Of a stretch of 64,000 nucleotides of DNA, positions 36,959-45,429 are shown piece after piece. The notes beneath the pieces are model-generated. The model saw only the letters and a list, made by a program, of their open reading frames with translations, was not told where the DNA came from and ran no database searches. This stretch comes from JBBWZH01 sp035544115 (GTDB lineage: Bacteria > Actinomycetota > Actinomycetes > Mycobacteriales > CADCTP01): NCBI GenBank assembly GCA_963714145.1, contig OY970235.1, forward strand, positions 9,300,001 through 9,364,000, given 5' to 3'. Numbering within the stretch: the first letter of the stretch is position 1; every line of letters starts with the position of its first letter. The position numbers and the translations under genes were made by a program.

Positions 36959-37684
36959 GTGAGCTCGACCATATTGATGGTCATCGTGCTCGTCGTGATG
37001 TGGCTTGTTGTCCTTGTCCCGATGTTCGTCCGCCGGCATGAAGATCCGAGCGAGGCGCGGCCGGGGGAGCGCATCGCCACCGCGGTACGAGTCCTGGCCC
37101 GACGTACCCAGCCGGCCGCCGAGGTCCCGGCTGACCCGCAGCCGGCGGCGCAACCCCGGTCGGCGGCCTTCCGGGTCGAGGCGCACCGCCGGATGCTGCG
37201 CCGCCGCCGGCGCACCCTTGCCCTGCTCGCCGTCGTGGCGGCCACCGGCACCGCCGCCGCGCCGATCGTCAGCGGCTGGCTCTGGCCGGTCGCCGGGATC
37301 GCCGCCACGCTGTTCGCCAGCTACCTGATCTGGTTGCGCCAGCAGGTCCGCCGCCAGCAGGAGCGGTGGCAGCGCCGGGCCGCCGTGTTCTCCCGCAGCA
37401 CACCGAGCCACCCGGCCCGCGCCGCCGACGTGGCCCGCCCGCAGCGGCGAACGCGCCGCGCGGCCCGCCGACCGGTCACAGTGGACACCGCGCCGGCCGC
37501 GCCGGCCGCCGACGGCACCTGGGAGCCGACCCCGGTACCGGTCCCGACCTACGTCACCAAGGCCGTCGCCCCGCAGCGCACCCGACCCGACGCAATCGTC
37601 GCCCTGGACGACGAGGACCCCTCCTTCGCTGAGATCGAGGACGTCGTCCCCCCACTGGAACGCCGCCGCGCGGTGAACGGATAG
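36959..37684 (+). CDS. glpR: GlpR/SepX-type divisome membrane protein
   Basis: 241-residue membrane protein. N-terminal TM helix SSTILMVIVLVVMWLVVLVP is followed by the family signature RRHEDPSEARPGERI, then an Arg-rich cytoplasmic region, two further hydrophobic helices at about 85-120, and a Pro/Arg-rich tail with an acidic segment. It matches the actinobacterial receptor for Glp (SepX in Streptomyces) that links the gephyrin-like protein to division or polar growth. GTG at 36959 has a GGGAGGG ribosome site; the ATG-type frame from 36926 is less likely. Confidence 0.82.
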   Translation: MSSTILMVIVLVVMWLVVLVPMFVRRHEDPSEARPGERIATAVRVLARRTQPAAEVPADPQPAAQPRSAAFRVEAHRRMLRRRRRTLALLAVVAATGTAAAPIVSGWLWPVAGIAATLFASYLIWLRQQVRRQQERWQRRAAVFSRSTPSHPARAADVARPQRRTRRAARRPVTVDTAPAAPAADGTWEPTPVPVPTYVTKAVAPQRTRPDAIVALDDEDPSFAEIEDVVPPLERRRAVNG

Positions 37685-37731
37685 CCGAAGGCAACCGGTA
37701 CCGCCGCCCTGCTACCCTCAACGGCGGTTCA

Positions 37732-37805
37732 GGGGCTGTAGCGCAGCCTGGTAGCGCACCTCGTTCGCATCGAGGGGGTCAGGGGTTCGAATCCCCTCAG
37801 CTCCA
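37732..37805 (+). tRNA. tRNA-Ala (anticodon CGC)
   Basis: Full cloverleaf: acceptor GGGGCTG pairs with CAGCTCC and includes the G3-U70 pair that identifies alanine tRNA; D arm GCGCAGCCTGGTAGCGC; anticodon arm CCTCG-TTCGCAT-CGAGG with CGC; T arm AGGGG-TTCGAAT-CCCCT; discriminator A. CCA is not encoded. The 3' part is the attachment site of the integrated element, which keeps the tRNA intact. Confidence 0.95.
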
Positions 37806-37806
37806 C
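37763..37806. repeat. attL core, 44-bp repeat
   Basis: Covers the anticodon loop to one base beyond the tRNA 3' end. Identical to 55460-55503. This copy completes the functional tRNA. Confidence 0.93.
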
Positions 37807-37814
37807 GCAGGTCA

Positions 37815-37848
37815 GAGGCGGTGTCCGGTCTCCGGGCACCGCCTCTTT
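37815..37848 (+). terminator. Rho-independent terminator just inside the element
   Basis: Stem GAGGCGGTG/CACCGCCTC (37815-37823, 37837-37845) with a 13-base loop, then TTT. It ends tRNA transcription in the integrated state and also faces the convergent integrase gene. Confidence 0.8.
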
Positions 37849-37855
37849 CACGCCC

Positions 37856-37876
37856 GTACAGCAGCAAAGTACAGCA
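37856..37876. promoter_or_regulatory. Arm-type integrase site, left
   Basis: A 21-base sequence containing GTACAGCAGC and AAGTACAGCA, itself a near tandem repeat of GTACAGCA. It recurs with one mismatch at 55355-55375, inside the other end and in the same orientation. In the excised circle the two copies would flank the core, the usual arm-core-arm layout of attP. Confidence 0.7.
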
Positions 37877-37882
37877 GCCACG

Positions 37883-39103
37883 TCAGCCATCCAGGCGCTT
37901 GCTGAGGCGCTTCAGCGCCTTCCGGGTGGCCTTGGACGAGACCTGGCTGTAGATCTCCATCGTCACGTTGAAGTCCGCGTGCCGCAGGATCTGCATCACG
38001 ACTCGCGGGTGTACTTCCAGGTCGACCAGGAGCGTGGCGCAGGTCCGCCGTGCGTCGTGCACGGCGATCCGGCGGACGCCCGCCTTCTGAATCCGTGCCT
38101 GGAACGAGCGGTTGAAGTTGCGCGGCTCGACGGGCGTGCCGAGCCGGGTCGTGAACACCATTGGCGCCCCTTGCCACTTGGCGCCAGCGGCCTCCCTCTC
38201 GGCAGTCTGACGCTCCTTCCGATCTGTCAGCGCGTTGAGGCAGATCTCAGGCAGCGGCAGGGGCGAGTCGGACGCCTCGGTCTTGGTCTCCCGGTGTAGC
38301 AGCTCCCCGCTCACCCGTTGCAGTTGCAGTTCGATCACCAGTTCGGCGAGTTTGAGATCCACGTTGTCCCAGATGAGCCCCAGCACCTCCCCGCGCCGAA
38401 GCCCAAGAACCAGGATCAGCACGTAGGCCGCGTACAGAGGGTCACCACTGTTACGGGCCGACTCCAAGAAGGCCCGCGCCTCGTCGCTGTTCCATGCCTT
38501 ACGACGAGCCTTCCGGACCTTCTTGAGCTTGATCGTCTCGGCCGGATTTCGGGAGATCAGCTCCTCGGCTACTGCGCACGACAGGGCGGCCCGGAGCGCC
38601 GCGCGAGCATCCCTGATCGACCGGCGGGATAGCTTCGACTCACAGCACCGGCCCGTCGCACAGCACCGACGTTTCCCGGGCGGACGCCGCTCGTCCTTCT
38701 TCTGGTCGCAGCACTGGCACGTCTGCGCGAGCTTGTTCGCCCACTCCTGGATCTTTCGCGACGTCAGCCGGTCCAGCCGCACCGTGCCGAGCACCGGCAC
38801 GATGTAGAGCCGCGAAAACATCTCGTAGTTCGCGTGCGTCGCTGGTGCGAGGTTCGGCTTGACGATCTCCCGAAGCCAGTACGCGATGAAGGCCCCGAGT
38901 GTCTGAGACTTCGTCGTGATCGGTCGCTCGCTGGCCTCCTTCTGTAGCTTGATCCACTTCGCGTGTACTTCGTCGCGCGTCTGGCCGTAGACGTACTTGC
39001 GCTTCTGCTCGCCGGCCGGCGTGGTGACCCACACGTACGCGGCGTAGGTGCCGTTGCGGTAGGGGAAGATCGAGCCCTCGCCGTTGGCCCGGGCGCGGCT
39101 CAT
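37883..39103 (-). CDS. int: Tyrosine site-specific integrase
   Basis: 406-residue phage-type integrase. An N-terminal SAM-like/arm-binding domain (1-65) and core-binding domain are followed by the catalytic domain with R236 (LGLRRGEV), H349-x-x-R352 (HDARR), H375 and nucleophile Y385 (EIYSQ). All catalytic residues are present. A Cys-rich insertion at 129-154 (CQCCDQKK ... RRCCATGRCC) between core and catalytic domains looks metal-binding. ATG at 39103 overlaps the excisionase stop. It lies next to attL, as expected. Confidence 0.95.
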   Translation of the reverse strand: MSRARANGEGSIFPYRNGTYAAYVWVTTPAGEQKRKYVYGQTRDEVHAKWIKLQKEASERPITTKSQTLGAFIAYWLREIVKPNLAPATHANYEMFSRLYIVPVLGTVRLDRLTSRKIQEWANKLAQTCQCCDQKKDERRPPGKRRCCATGRCCESKLSRRSIRDARAALRAALSCAVAEELISRNPAETIKLKKVRKARRKAWNSDEARAFLESARNSGDPLYAAYVLILVLGLRRGEVLGLIWDNVDLKLAELVIELQLQRVSGELLHRETKTEASDSPLPLPEICLNALTDRKERQTAEREAAGAKWQGAPMVFTTRLGTPVEPRNFNRSFQARIQKAGVRRIAVHDARRTCATLLVDLEVHPRVVMQILRHADFNVTMEIYSQVSSKATRKALKRLSKRLDG

Positions 39104-39294
39104 ACGAGCGCCTCGTCGGCGCGGCGATTGACGTACTCGTCGACCCATTGCGGCAGGACGCGGCGGTGTCGGCCGTCCTTGAGGGAGCGGATCTGTCCGG
39201 TTGCGACGAGCATCTTGGTCTTGGTCAGGCCGTAGCCGAGCATGTCGGCGACCTCGGCGACGGTGTGCCATTTCCGATGTATGACGGTGTTCAC
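39100..39294 (-). CDS. xis: Excisionase / MerR-type helix-turn-helix protein
   Basis: 64-residue HTH protein: WHTVAEVADMLGYGLTKTKMLVATGQIRS is the winged-helix core (read in parts), followed by KDGRHRRVLPQWVDEYV. Its size, fold and overlap with int on one side and rep on the other match AICE excisionases that direct excision. GTG at 39294 overlaps the rep stop. Confidence 0.88.
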   Translation of the reverse strand: MNTVIHRKWHTVAEVADMLGYGLTKTKMLVATGQIRSLKDGRHRRVLPQWVDEYVNRRADEALV

Positions 39295-40715
39295 GGCAGA
39301 GCTGCCCTCTCTGTCCCAAGCGGACTGATCGCGTCTCGGGCCGCTTCGCGTCGCTCCCGAGCCCGGGCAGCGGCAGACAGGGCGAGCGCCGCATCCCCAC
39401 CGGTCAGGTAGCCGATGCCCGTGAACTGCCAGCGCGCGACGACAAGCGTGGTGTCCGCGTTGTCCTGGTCGCCGAGCTGGCGCGCGTGCTCGGCTGCCTG
39501 GCGCTGCCGGTAGGCCCGCCGCTCGCCTCGGATCGCGCCGAGGGTGGTGGAGTACCGCCGGCTCTTGGAGGCGAAGTGGCCGCGGAAGCCAGCCATGTGC
39601 AGCCAGCGCCGCAGGCCGGCGTAGTCGGGCGAGCCGCCCAGCTCCCAGGCGGTGTGGACGATGGTCTCGATGTGGTCGCTCAGGTTGAGGTAGGGGAGCG
39701 TGGCCAGGGTGATGCGCTGGCCGCCGAGGCCGAAGTCTTCGGCGGACTTGGTGGCGTACTTGGCGATGTAGGCCGCTACCCGTTCCGGGGTCAGCTCGGC
39801 GGCCGGGTCGCCGTTGATCGCCTGCGTGTCGGTCTGGGTTCCGAACCGAAGCGCGACCGGCCCGCCGGGTAGTTCGACCGTGAGCCGGACAGCTGCGGCG
39901 GCTTCCTCGATCGCCGTTGCGAGCGTGGCCGCATCCAGCGGCAGCAGCGGCGCGGCGTAGTCGCCCGGGCCGTCGAGCCGGATCAGCGCGTGGAAATGCA
40001 CGACGCCGCGGCGCTGGAACTCGGCGACCTTGACGAACGACAGCCGGGCCAGCTGGCGGAAGTCGGCGACCAGGACGCCGGCCCGCCGGGCCAGGACTCG
40101 GCGCAGGGTGATCGTGAAGCGGCGCCACAGCTCGGGCGCGTGCCAGTTGAACGCGACGTGCCCGGGGTAGTCGTAGCAGTCGCCGCACAGCGGCCGGCCA
40201 AGCCGGGGATCGTCGTCGGTGTGGACGCGGGTGCACCAGGTCGGCCGGCCGTGCTCGCACAGCTGCGGCTTCCCGCGTGGTGGCCGGCAGCGGCCAGTGC
40301 TGCCACCGCGCGTTGTCCGGGTGCCGTGGACCGGGCCGAAGCCGGGTGCGGTGAGGGTGGCGAAGACCAGCGGGTGTGCCCGGACCGATTCCGGGACACC
40401 TTTGCGGCCGCCGGCGGCGCCGGCGTACAGCAGTTGCCACATGTCGCCGGCGTACTCGCGGGAGCAGGACGGGCAGACCGACGCCCGCCGGTTCCCGCAC
40501 CGCACAAGCAGCACCCGGTCGGGCTCCCGGTCGGTCGAGTAGACCTCCCGCCGCCGACCGTCCGGGCCGCGCCCGACCACCCGGCCACGTAGCCGGACGG
40601 GTCGGGCGCAGTGGCCGCAGCGTTCGACCTGTTCGGCCCACCGGTCGAAGTCCGGTCGCCCGGCCCGCCGAACGATCTGTTCGACGGTGCCGGGCGACAG
40701 GGCCGGGCTGGTCAT
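39291..40715 (-). CDS. repSA: RepSA-type replication initiator
   Basis: 474-residue rolling-circle initiator as in pSAM2-type AICEs. Two N-terminal zinc-type Cys sets (CGHCARPV, CPSCSREYAG) are followed by CEHGRPTWC and CGDCYDYPGH. The HUH-type metal motif VVHFHALIRLDG and the Tyr motif VAAYIAKYATKSAED are present, so nicking activity is likely. ATG at 40715 shares a base with the stop of the next upstream small gene. The region's host-range function would be replication of the excised circle. Confidence 0.9.
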   Translation of the reverse strand: MTSPALSPGTVEQIVRRAGRPDFDRWAEQVERCGHCARPVRLRGRVVGRGPDGRRREVYSTDREPDRVLLVRCGNRRASVCPSCSREYAGDMWQLLYAGAAGGRKGVPESVRAHPLVFATLTAPGFGPVHGTRTTRGGSTGRCRPPRGKPQLCEHGRPTWCTRVHTDDDPRLGRPLCGDCYDYPGHVAFNWHAPELWRRFTITLRRVLARRAGVLVADFRQLARLSFVKVAEFQRRGVVHFHALIRLDGPGDYAAPLLPLDAATLATAIEEAAAAVRLTVELPGGPVALRFGTQTDTQAINGDPAAELTPERVAAYIAKYATKSAEDFGLGGQRITLATLPYLNLSDHIETIVHTAWELGGSPDYAGLRRWLHMAGFRGHFASKSRRYSTTLGAIRGERRAYRQRQAAEHARQLGDQDNADTTLVVARWQFTGIGYLTGGDAALALSAAARARERREAARDAISPLGTERAALP

Positions 40716-40936
40716 CAGTCCCGGCCGGCCGGGAGGGTGAGCACGGACCGGATCAGCGGGCCGTACATGCGGGCGGCTTCGTGCCAGTGCCGCCAGCACA
40801 GGTCGGCTTGTTCGCCGCCGGTGTCGGTGACGGTGACGACCGCGGCGACGTGGCAGCACAGGCAGCGGCCCGGGCCGTAGGGGGACGGCCACCACACCGA
40901 GCCCAGGTCGGCCGGGTCCGGCTCGGCACCGGTCAT
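40715..40936 (-). CDS. Small Cys/His protein of the AICE core
   Basis: 73 residues with GRCLCCHVAAVV and ADLCWRHWHEAARM, a likely C-x-C-C...C-x2-H zinc site. It is coupled to repSA (one-base overlap) and to the FtsK gene upstream. Such small proteins are common at this place in AICEs; function unknown. Confidence 0.7.
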   Translation of the reverse strand: MTGAEPDPADLGSVWWPSPYGPGRCLCCHVAAVVTVTDTGGEQADLCWRHWHEAARMYGPLIRSVLTLPAGRD

Positions 40937-41727
40937 GCCGCACCGTCCGAGCGAAGCTGGGTGGCGATGTCGGCCAGAGCGATGACCTGTGCGTTGGTGA
41001 GGATGGCCGCCTTCATGCGCCGGGGGACGCCGCCCTCGGCGATGAGCCAGCCCACACCGCGTGTGGTCGGGTTGATCGCGGCGGCGGTGTAGCCCTGGTT
41101 GGCCCAGCCGTGGCCGAGGATCACGTCCGAGGACGCGTCGGTGGAGCAGCGGAACGCCCACCGGTACCCGAACAGGTCCCGCAGCGAAGTGGGCACGATG
41201 TCCGCGCTTGGTCGCTGCGTCGCGGCGACGACGATGATCCCGGCCGCGCGTCCCCGGGCCACGAGGTCGCGGAGGAGGCTGACGAATTCCTTCTGTTGCT
41301 TGGTATCGCCGACCGTGGTCGAGTAGAAGGCCAGTTCGTCAATGACGACGAGCACGACCGGGATTCCCGAGTCGGGTGTGATCTTGCGGCGCCGCGCGGC
41401 GAGCAGGATGGCGTAGCGGATGTCCATCTCGGCTTGCAGCTCCGCTAGTGCGTCGATCGCGTCGCCGATGCTCGGGCCGACGAAGGTGTCGGCGCACTCG
41501 CGCCACAGGCCCAGCTCGACCCGCTTGCCGTCGACCAGCACCAGCCGGCAATCCAGTGACAGGGCCGCGTGGGCGACGATCAGGTTCAGCGCGACCGACT
41601 TACCCGACCCCGGCTCGCCACCGATCAGCAGGCCCCGCTCGGCCAGCCCGACCCGCACCGGCCGGCCGGTCTCGTCCACGCCCAGATGCACGGCGTCCCA
41701 GATGGACAGTCCGGTCGGCTCAGCCAC
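40933..41727 (-). CDS. traSA: FtsK/SpoIIIE-like DNA translocase (TraB-like)
   Basis: 264-residue P-loop ATPase: Walker A GGEPGSGKSVAL, Walker B VVLVVIDELAFY, then VAATQRPSADIVPTSLRDL, a typical FtsK motif. It lacks N-terminal membrane helices, supplied perhaps by the preceding membrane protein. Actinomycete TraB-type proteins move double-stranded DNA between hyphae. GTG at 41727; a longer Arg-rich extension upstream overlaps the membrane gene and is rejected. Confidence 0.9.
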   Translation of the reverse strand: MAEPTGLSIWDAVHLGVDETGRPVRVGLAERGLLIGGEPGSGKSVALNLIVAHAALSLDCRLVLVDGKRVELGLWRECADTFVGPSIGDAIDALAELQAEMDIRYAILLAARRRKITPDSGIPVVLVVIDELAFYSTTVGDTKQQKEFVSLLRDLVARGRAAGIIVVAATQRPSADIVPTSLRDLFGYRWAFRCSTDASSDVILGHGWANQGYTAAAINPTTRGVGWLIAEGGVPRRMKAAILTNAQVIALADIATQLRSDGAA

Positions 41728-42322
41728 CGTCGGTCTCCGGCCGCACCGGCCGCGCCGCGTGAGCGGCCAACGGCGACGTGACCGAGGTGGCCGCGGCGAG
41801 CGGGTCACGGCGGACAACGTCCACGGTCACCAGCGCGGCCCACCGCTCATCCCGGGTGACCCGGACGTCCCGGGCGCAGCACGCCGCGCGGATACCGTCG
41901 ATCTCGTCGGCGATGTCCTCGGCCGATATCCCGGCCCGGCACCACAGCCACACCCGCTCACCGACCGGTGTCGGGGCAAGCCACACCACCAGCGGCAACC
42001 GCCCGGCCCGGGTGGTCAGCCGCAGCGCGACCAGCGCCGTCCGCAGCCGATGTCGGGTCAGCACACACCCGGCCGTGGTCAGCAGCCACCGCCGCGACCG
42101 CCGCCACCACACCAACCCGACCGCCACCGCCGACCACGCCAGCACCGTCCACAGTGGACCAACCACCCCCGTGCAGGTCGACCACAGCCGCCACACCAGG
42201 TACGCCGCGAACAGCTCGGGCAGGTACCGCAGCACCCACTCGGCCACCGCGACCAGCGCCGGCCGGCTACGCCGGTACACCGGCCGCAGCTCCCGGGCCA
42301 ACGCCCGGAACTCCCGGCTCAC
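41720..42322 (-). CDS. AICE membrane protein preceding the translocase
   Basis: 200-residue protein with two to three TM helices (ALVAVAEWVLRYLPELFAAY; VVGPLWTVLAWSAVAVGLVW) and a C-terminal cytoplasmic domain. It overlaps the translocase gene by 8 bases. Position and topology suggest a transfer or spread protein that recruits the FtsK-like ATPase to the membrane. GTG at 42322 overlaps the stop of the small gene upstream (GTGA). Confidence 0.7.
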   Translation of the reverse strand: MSREFRALARELRPVYRRSRPALVAVAEWVLRYLPELFAAYLVWRLWSTCTGVVGPLWTVLAWSAVAVGLVWWRRSRRWLLTTAGCVLTRHRLRTALVALRLTTRAGRLPLVVWLAPTPVGERVWLWCRAGISAEDIADEIDGIRAACCARDVRVTRDERWAALVTVDVVRRDPLAAATSVTSPLAAHAARPVRPETDGG

Positions 42323-42495
42323 CGGGTGCCCCGCGACACCCACGGCGACCCGTTCGCCGGGACGACCCGATCGGCACGTGCCGCGCGTTCCCGCCGGGCC
42401 CGGAGCCGGTCACCCAACGTCTCAGTCCGCACAGTCCAGCCAGCGGCCTGCAACTGCCGCAACTCCTGGGCGCGGCGTCGCCGAAGTACGCTCAT
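42319..42495 (-). CDS. Small basic AICE protein
   Basis: 58 residues, Arg-rich (MSVLRRRRAQELRQLQAAG), no known domain. ATG at 42495 follows a GGGAGA ribosome site. Part of the overlapping left-hand operon. Confidence 0.6.
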   Translation of the reverse strand: MSVLRRRRAQELRQLQAAGWTVRTETLGDRLRARRERAARADRVVPANGSPWVSRGTR

Positions 42496-42595
42496 CACAC
42501 GATCTCCCTGCCTGCCGTTTGGGTTAGGTGGGGGGTAGGGCGCCCGGCCGGACGGTTCGCAAGCCAAGCCCCGGCCGGGCGCCGCGAAGGACCTG

Positions 42596-42790
42596 CTAGC
42601 CGATCGCCTCGGCGTAGGCCCGCCACGCCTGCGCGGACTCGTCCCGGGCCACCTCGTAGGCGCCCATCGCCTCTTCCCAGCGGCGAAACGCCGCCCGCTC
42701 CGCCGACGCCGCGTCATCACACGCCAACTCGGCCCGGTCATACGCGCGCTGCAACCGGGTCACCGCCACGTCCGACCCGATCGCGGTCAC
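42596..42790 (-). CDS. Small helical AICE protein
   Basis: 64 residues, predicted helical with Ala/Glu/Arg heptads (RLQRAYDRAELACDDAASAE). GTG at 42790 overlaps the stop of the next gene. Function unknown. Confidence 0.6.
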   Translation of the reverse strand: MTAIGSDVAVTRLQRAYDRAELACDDAASAERAAFRRWEEAMGAYEVARDESAQAWRAYAEAIG

Positions 42791-43110
42791 GCCGCCGCAC
42801 CCGCAGCCGCGCCCTTCGCCGGCGCCAACGCGTCCGCCTTGAACGCGACCCCGGACCGGCCATCCATCGCCCACGGCATGGCGATGAGCCCAGTCACCGC
42901 GACCATCTGCCGCTTGCCCACCTTCGGCTCGCCGGCCGTAGTGACCTTGATGACCTCCGCACCCGAGTCATCCATCGCGACGACCTCGGTCACGTACAGC
43001 AGCTCACCGGTGCCCCGGTCAGCCTTCTGCCTGCCTTCGCCGTCGTTCTTCGGCTCTGGCGCCTTGGAGACGACGAAGTCGACTCCCTGAGTCTTGATCT
43101 CCAGCCGCAT
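42787..43110 (-). CDS. Conserved AICE protein, possible OB-fold/Pra-like
   Basis: 107 residues, first gene of the leftward core operon. Strand-rich sequence (LYVTEVVAMD, EVIKVTTAGEP, RQMVAVTGLIAMPW) recalls single-strand-binding or replication-activator (Pra-type) proteins found at this place in AICEs. I cannot confirm the family. A good promoter region with CTAGTC repeats is directly upstream. Confidence 0.55.
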   Translation of the reverse strand: MRLEIKTQGVDFVVSKAPEPKNDGEGRQKADRGTGELLYVTEVVAMDDSGAEVIKVTTAGEPKVGKRQMVAVTGLIAMPWAMDGRSGVAFKADALAPAKGAAAGAAA

Positions 43111-43201
43111 GACGGTTTCCCTCTCGCTGTCCTGTGTCCGGCCCGGTGAGGCCGTCTAGGCAATAGAACGGCGAGAAGTCCGGTTACTACTGGTCTGGCG
43201 A

Positions 43202-43265
43202 CTAGTCCGCTACTAGTCCACTAGCTAGTCCCGTCTGGCGGACATGTCCTAGTCCCGGGCTAGTC
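43202..43265. repeat. CTAGTC repeat cluster (operator or iterons)
   Basis: Five exact CTAGTC copies at 43202, 43213, 43225, 43249 and 43260 lie in the 191-base gap between the leftward core operon and the rightward XRE-TPR gene. Divergent promoters must be here, so the cluster is a candidate operator of the XRE protein, or a replication iteron set. Confidence 0.6.
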
Positions 43266-43301
43266 TCGGTGTCGCAAGTTGGCCCGTTTGAGGGGACGAC
43301 G

Positions 43302-44693
43302 ATGACCGACGCTGACGCCGGACGCATACGGATACGCGAACTGCGCAAGGCCCGCGGCTGGACTCAGCGGGACCTCGCCGACCAGGTCGCGCGCCTCGCC
43401 TGGATACGCAAAGAGGAACGCGTCGGGATCACCGGCGACATGGTGGCCAAGTGGGAACGCGGCGAGAAGCGCCCGGTCCGGCTGTACCGCGAACTGCTCT
43501 GCCTCGTGTTCGGGGTGTCCGCCGACGAGCTCGGTCTCGGCCAGGGGAACCCGGCCGACGCTGAGGGTGCGGTCACCGCGTCGTCCACTATGGACAGTTC
43601 AGTGCTCGCCTTGATGGATGGCGCTACCGCCGTGCTCGAACAGCTCGGCGAAGCCGGCGCGATCCTGCAACCGAGGATGTTCGAAACGTGGAAGGACGAA
43701 CTCATGCAGCGCCGCGCGCTACTCAAACTGATCGGGCTGACGCCGGCCGCCACCGCGCTCCCGTTCGCCCCCACCGGCCGGCCCAGCCGCGCCGGCACGC
43801 CCACCCCGGAGACGGTCGGCGACCTGGAGCAGCTCGCCACCCACTACCAGAGCCTCTACCACACCACCGCCCCGGCAGCGCTCATGACGCCAGTCATCGC
43901 GCACCTGGACACCGTCGCTGACCTACTGCGCCAGGGCCCAGCGCCGGCCGAACGCCGCCGGCTGCTGGTCAACCGCTCCCGGGTCGGCACACTCGCCGGC
44001 CGGCTGGCGTTCTTCGACCTGCAAGACCCGATGACCGCCCGCGGCTACTACAACGTCGCCCTCGAATCGGCCCGCGAAGGTGGCGACCACCTCCAGGCCG
44101 CCGCCGCACTCGGGCACGTCGCGTTCATCCCCGCCGCCGAACACGGCCTGTCCGCCGCCCTGGACTACCTCCGCGGCGCCGCCCACCACGTCACCAAGCA
44201 GCCACACGGCCCGCTCGGCTCCTGGCTGGCCGCCGTCGAGTCCGAGATCCAGACCAACGCCGGCACGCCGGTCGCCGCCCTCGCCGCGGTCGACCGGGCT
44301 CGCGACGCTCTCGACCGTCCGGGGCTATCACCGGCGCTGCCGTGGTTCGACTACTACGACGCCACCCGGCTGGCCGGGTTCGCCGGCTACGCGACTCTGC
44401 GCGCCGGCCGCCTGGACGAGGCCCGCGCCACCCTGACCGACGCTCTCGCGCAGCTGCCGCGCACTGCCATCAAGCAGCGCGCCGTGTTCCTGGCCGACCT
44501 CGCCGCGGTCGAACTGTCCGGCGGCGACCTGGACCACGCCTGCACTCTCGCCGGCAACGCCGCCGACCAGCTGCACCGCGCCGGATACGCCACCGGCGCC
44601 GGCCGCCTACGCGAGTTCCGCGCGTCCGTCGACCAATGGAAAACTACCGTCCCCGTCCGCACCCTGGACGAACAGCTCGCGACCCTCGCCTGA
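43302..44693 (+). CDS. XRE-family regulator with TPR-like domain
   Basis: 463 residues. HTH at about 8-75 (IRELRKARGWTQRDLADQ, then TGDMVAKWERGEKRP), followed by about 380 helical residues in repeated pairs, as in TPR-containing quorum or conjugation regulators. ATG at 43302 has a GAGGGG ribosome site; an in-frame GTG at 43269 is less likely. Being divergent from the core operon across the CTAGTC cluster, it is the best candidate for controlling excision and transfer, perhaps through a peptide or metabolite sensed by its helical domain. Confidence 0.85.
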   Translation: MTDADAGRIRIRELRKARGWTQRDLADQVARLAWIRKEERVGITGDMVAKWERGEKRPVRLYRELLCLVFGVSADELGLGQGNPADAEGAVTASSTMDSSVLALMDGATAVLEQLGEAGAILQPRMFETWKDELMQRRALLKLIGLTPAATALPFAPTGRPSRAGTPTPETVGDLEQLATHYQSLYHTTAPAALMTPVIAHLDTVADLLRQGPAPAERRRLLVNRSRVGTLAGRLAFFDLQDPMTARGYYNVALESAREGGDHLQAAAALGHVAFIPAAEHGLSAALDYLRGAAHHVTKQPHGPLGSWLAAVESEIQTNAGTPVAALAAVDRARDALDRPGLSPALPWFDYYDATRLAGFAGYATLRAGRLDEARATLTDALAQLPRTAIKQRAVFLADLAAVELSGGDLDHACTLAGNAADQLHRAGYATGAGRLREFRASVDQWKTTVPVRTLDEQLATLA

Positions 44694-44716
44694 GCCCGTA
44701 CGGAAGGAACAGTCCC

Positions 44717-45355
44717 GTGCCCATCCGCGCCGTCTGGTTCGACGTCGGAGAAGTCCTCGTAGACGAGACCCGCGAATACGGCACCTGGGCCGACTGGCTC
44801 GGCGTCCCCCGCCACACCTTCTCCGCCGTCTTCGGCGCAGTCATCGCCCGCGGCGAGGACTACCGCACCGTCTTCCAACACTTCCGCCCCGGCTTCGACC
44901 TCGCCACCGAACGACAAAAGCGCATCGACGCCGGCTGCGGCGAATACATCACCGAAGACGACCTCTACCCCGACGCCCGCCCCTGCCTCCAACAACTCAC
45001 CGACGCCGGCTACTACGTCGGCATCGCCGGCAACCAAACCGCCCGCATCGGCGAATACCTCCGCAACCTCAACCTCCCCTGCGACACCCTCGCCACCTCC
45101 GACGACTGGGGCGTCACCAAACCCAACCCCGCCTTCTTCCACAAACTCATCGAAGTCAGCGGCCACGCCCCCCACGAAATCGCCTACGTGGGAGATCGCC
45201 TCGACAACGACATTCGACCCGCACATTCTGTCGGCCTCAGTACGCATTGGGTCAGACGCGGCCCGTGGGGAGTAGTCTTGCCCCAGAGCGAAGGCCGTGC
45301 TCTCAGCGGATTGGGCGATCTAATGGTGGGCTTGGCGGCGGACGTCACGTACTAG
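44717..45355 (+). CDS. HAD-superfamily hydrolase
   Basis: 212-residue HAD hydrolase: motif I WFDVGEVLVDET, motif II-like GIAGNQ, Lys in TKPNPAFFHKL, motif IV YVGDRLDNDI. The complete set suggests phosphatase or dehalogenase activity. It follows the XRE-TPR gene by 23 bases with AAGGAAC upstream of GTG, so they are probably cotranscribed; XRE-HAD pairs recur in actinomycetes. Confidence 0.85.
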   Translation: MPIRAVWFDVGEVLVDETREYGTWADWLGVPRHTFSAVFGAVIARGEDYRTVFQHFRPGFDLATERQKRIDAGCGEYITEDDLYPDARPCLQQLTDAGYYVGIAGNQTARIGEYLRNLNLPCDTLATSDDWGVTKPNPAFFHKLIEVSGHAPHEIAYVGDRLDNDIRPAHSVGLSTHWVRRGPWGVVLPQSEGRALSGLGDLMVGLAADVTY

Positions 45356-45429
45356 CGGCCGTGGCAACCTTCATAGTCTCGGAGGCATGCGTTCCGCGGC
45401 GGCGCGTATCCGGGGTGCGCTGGCTATTC

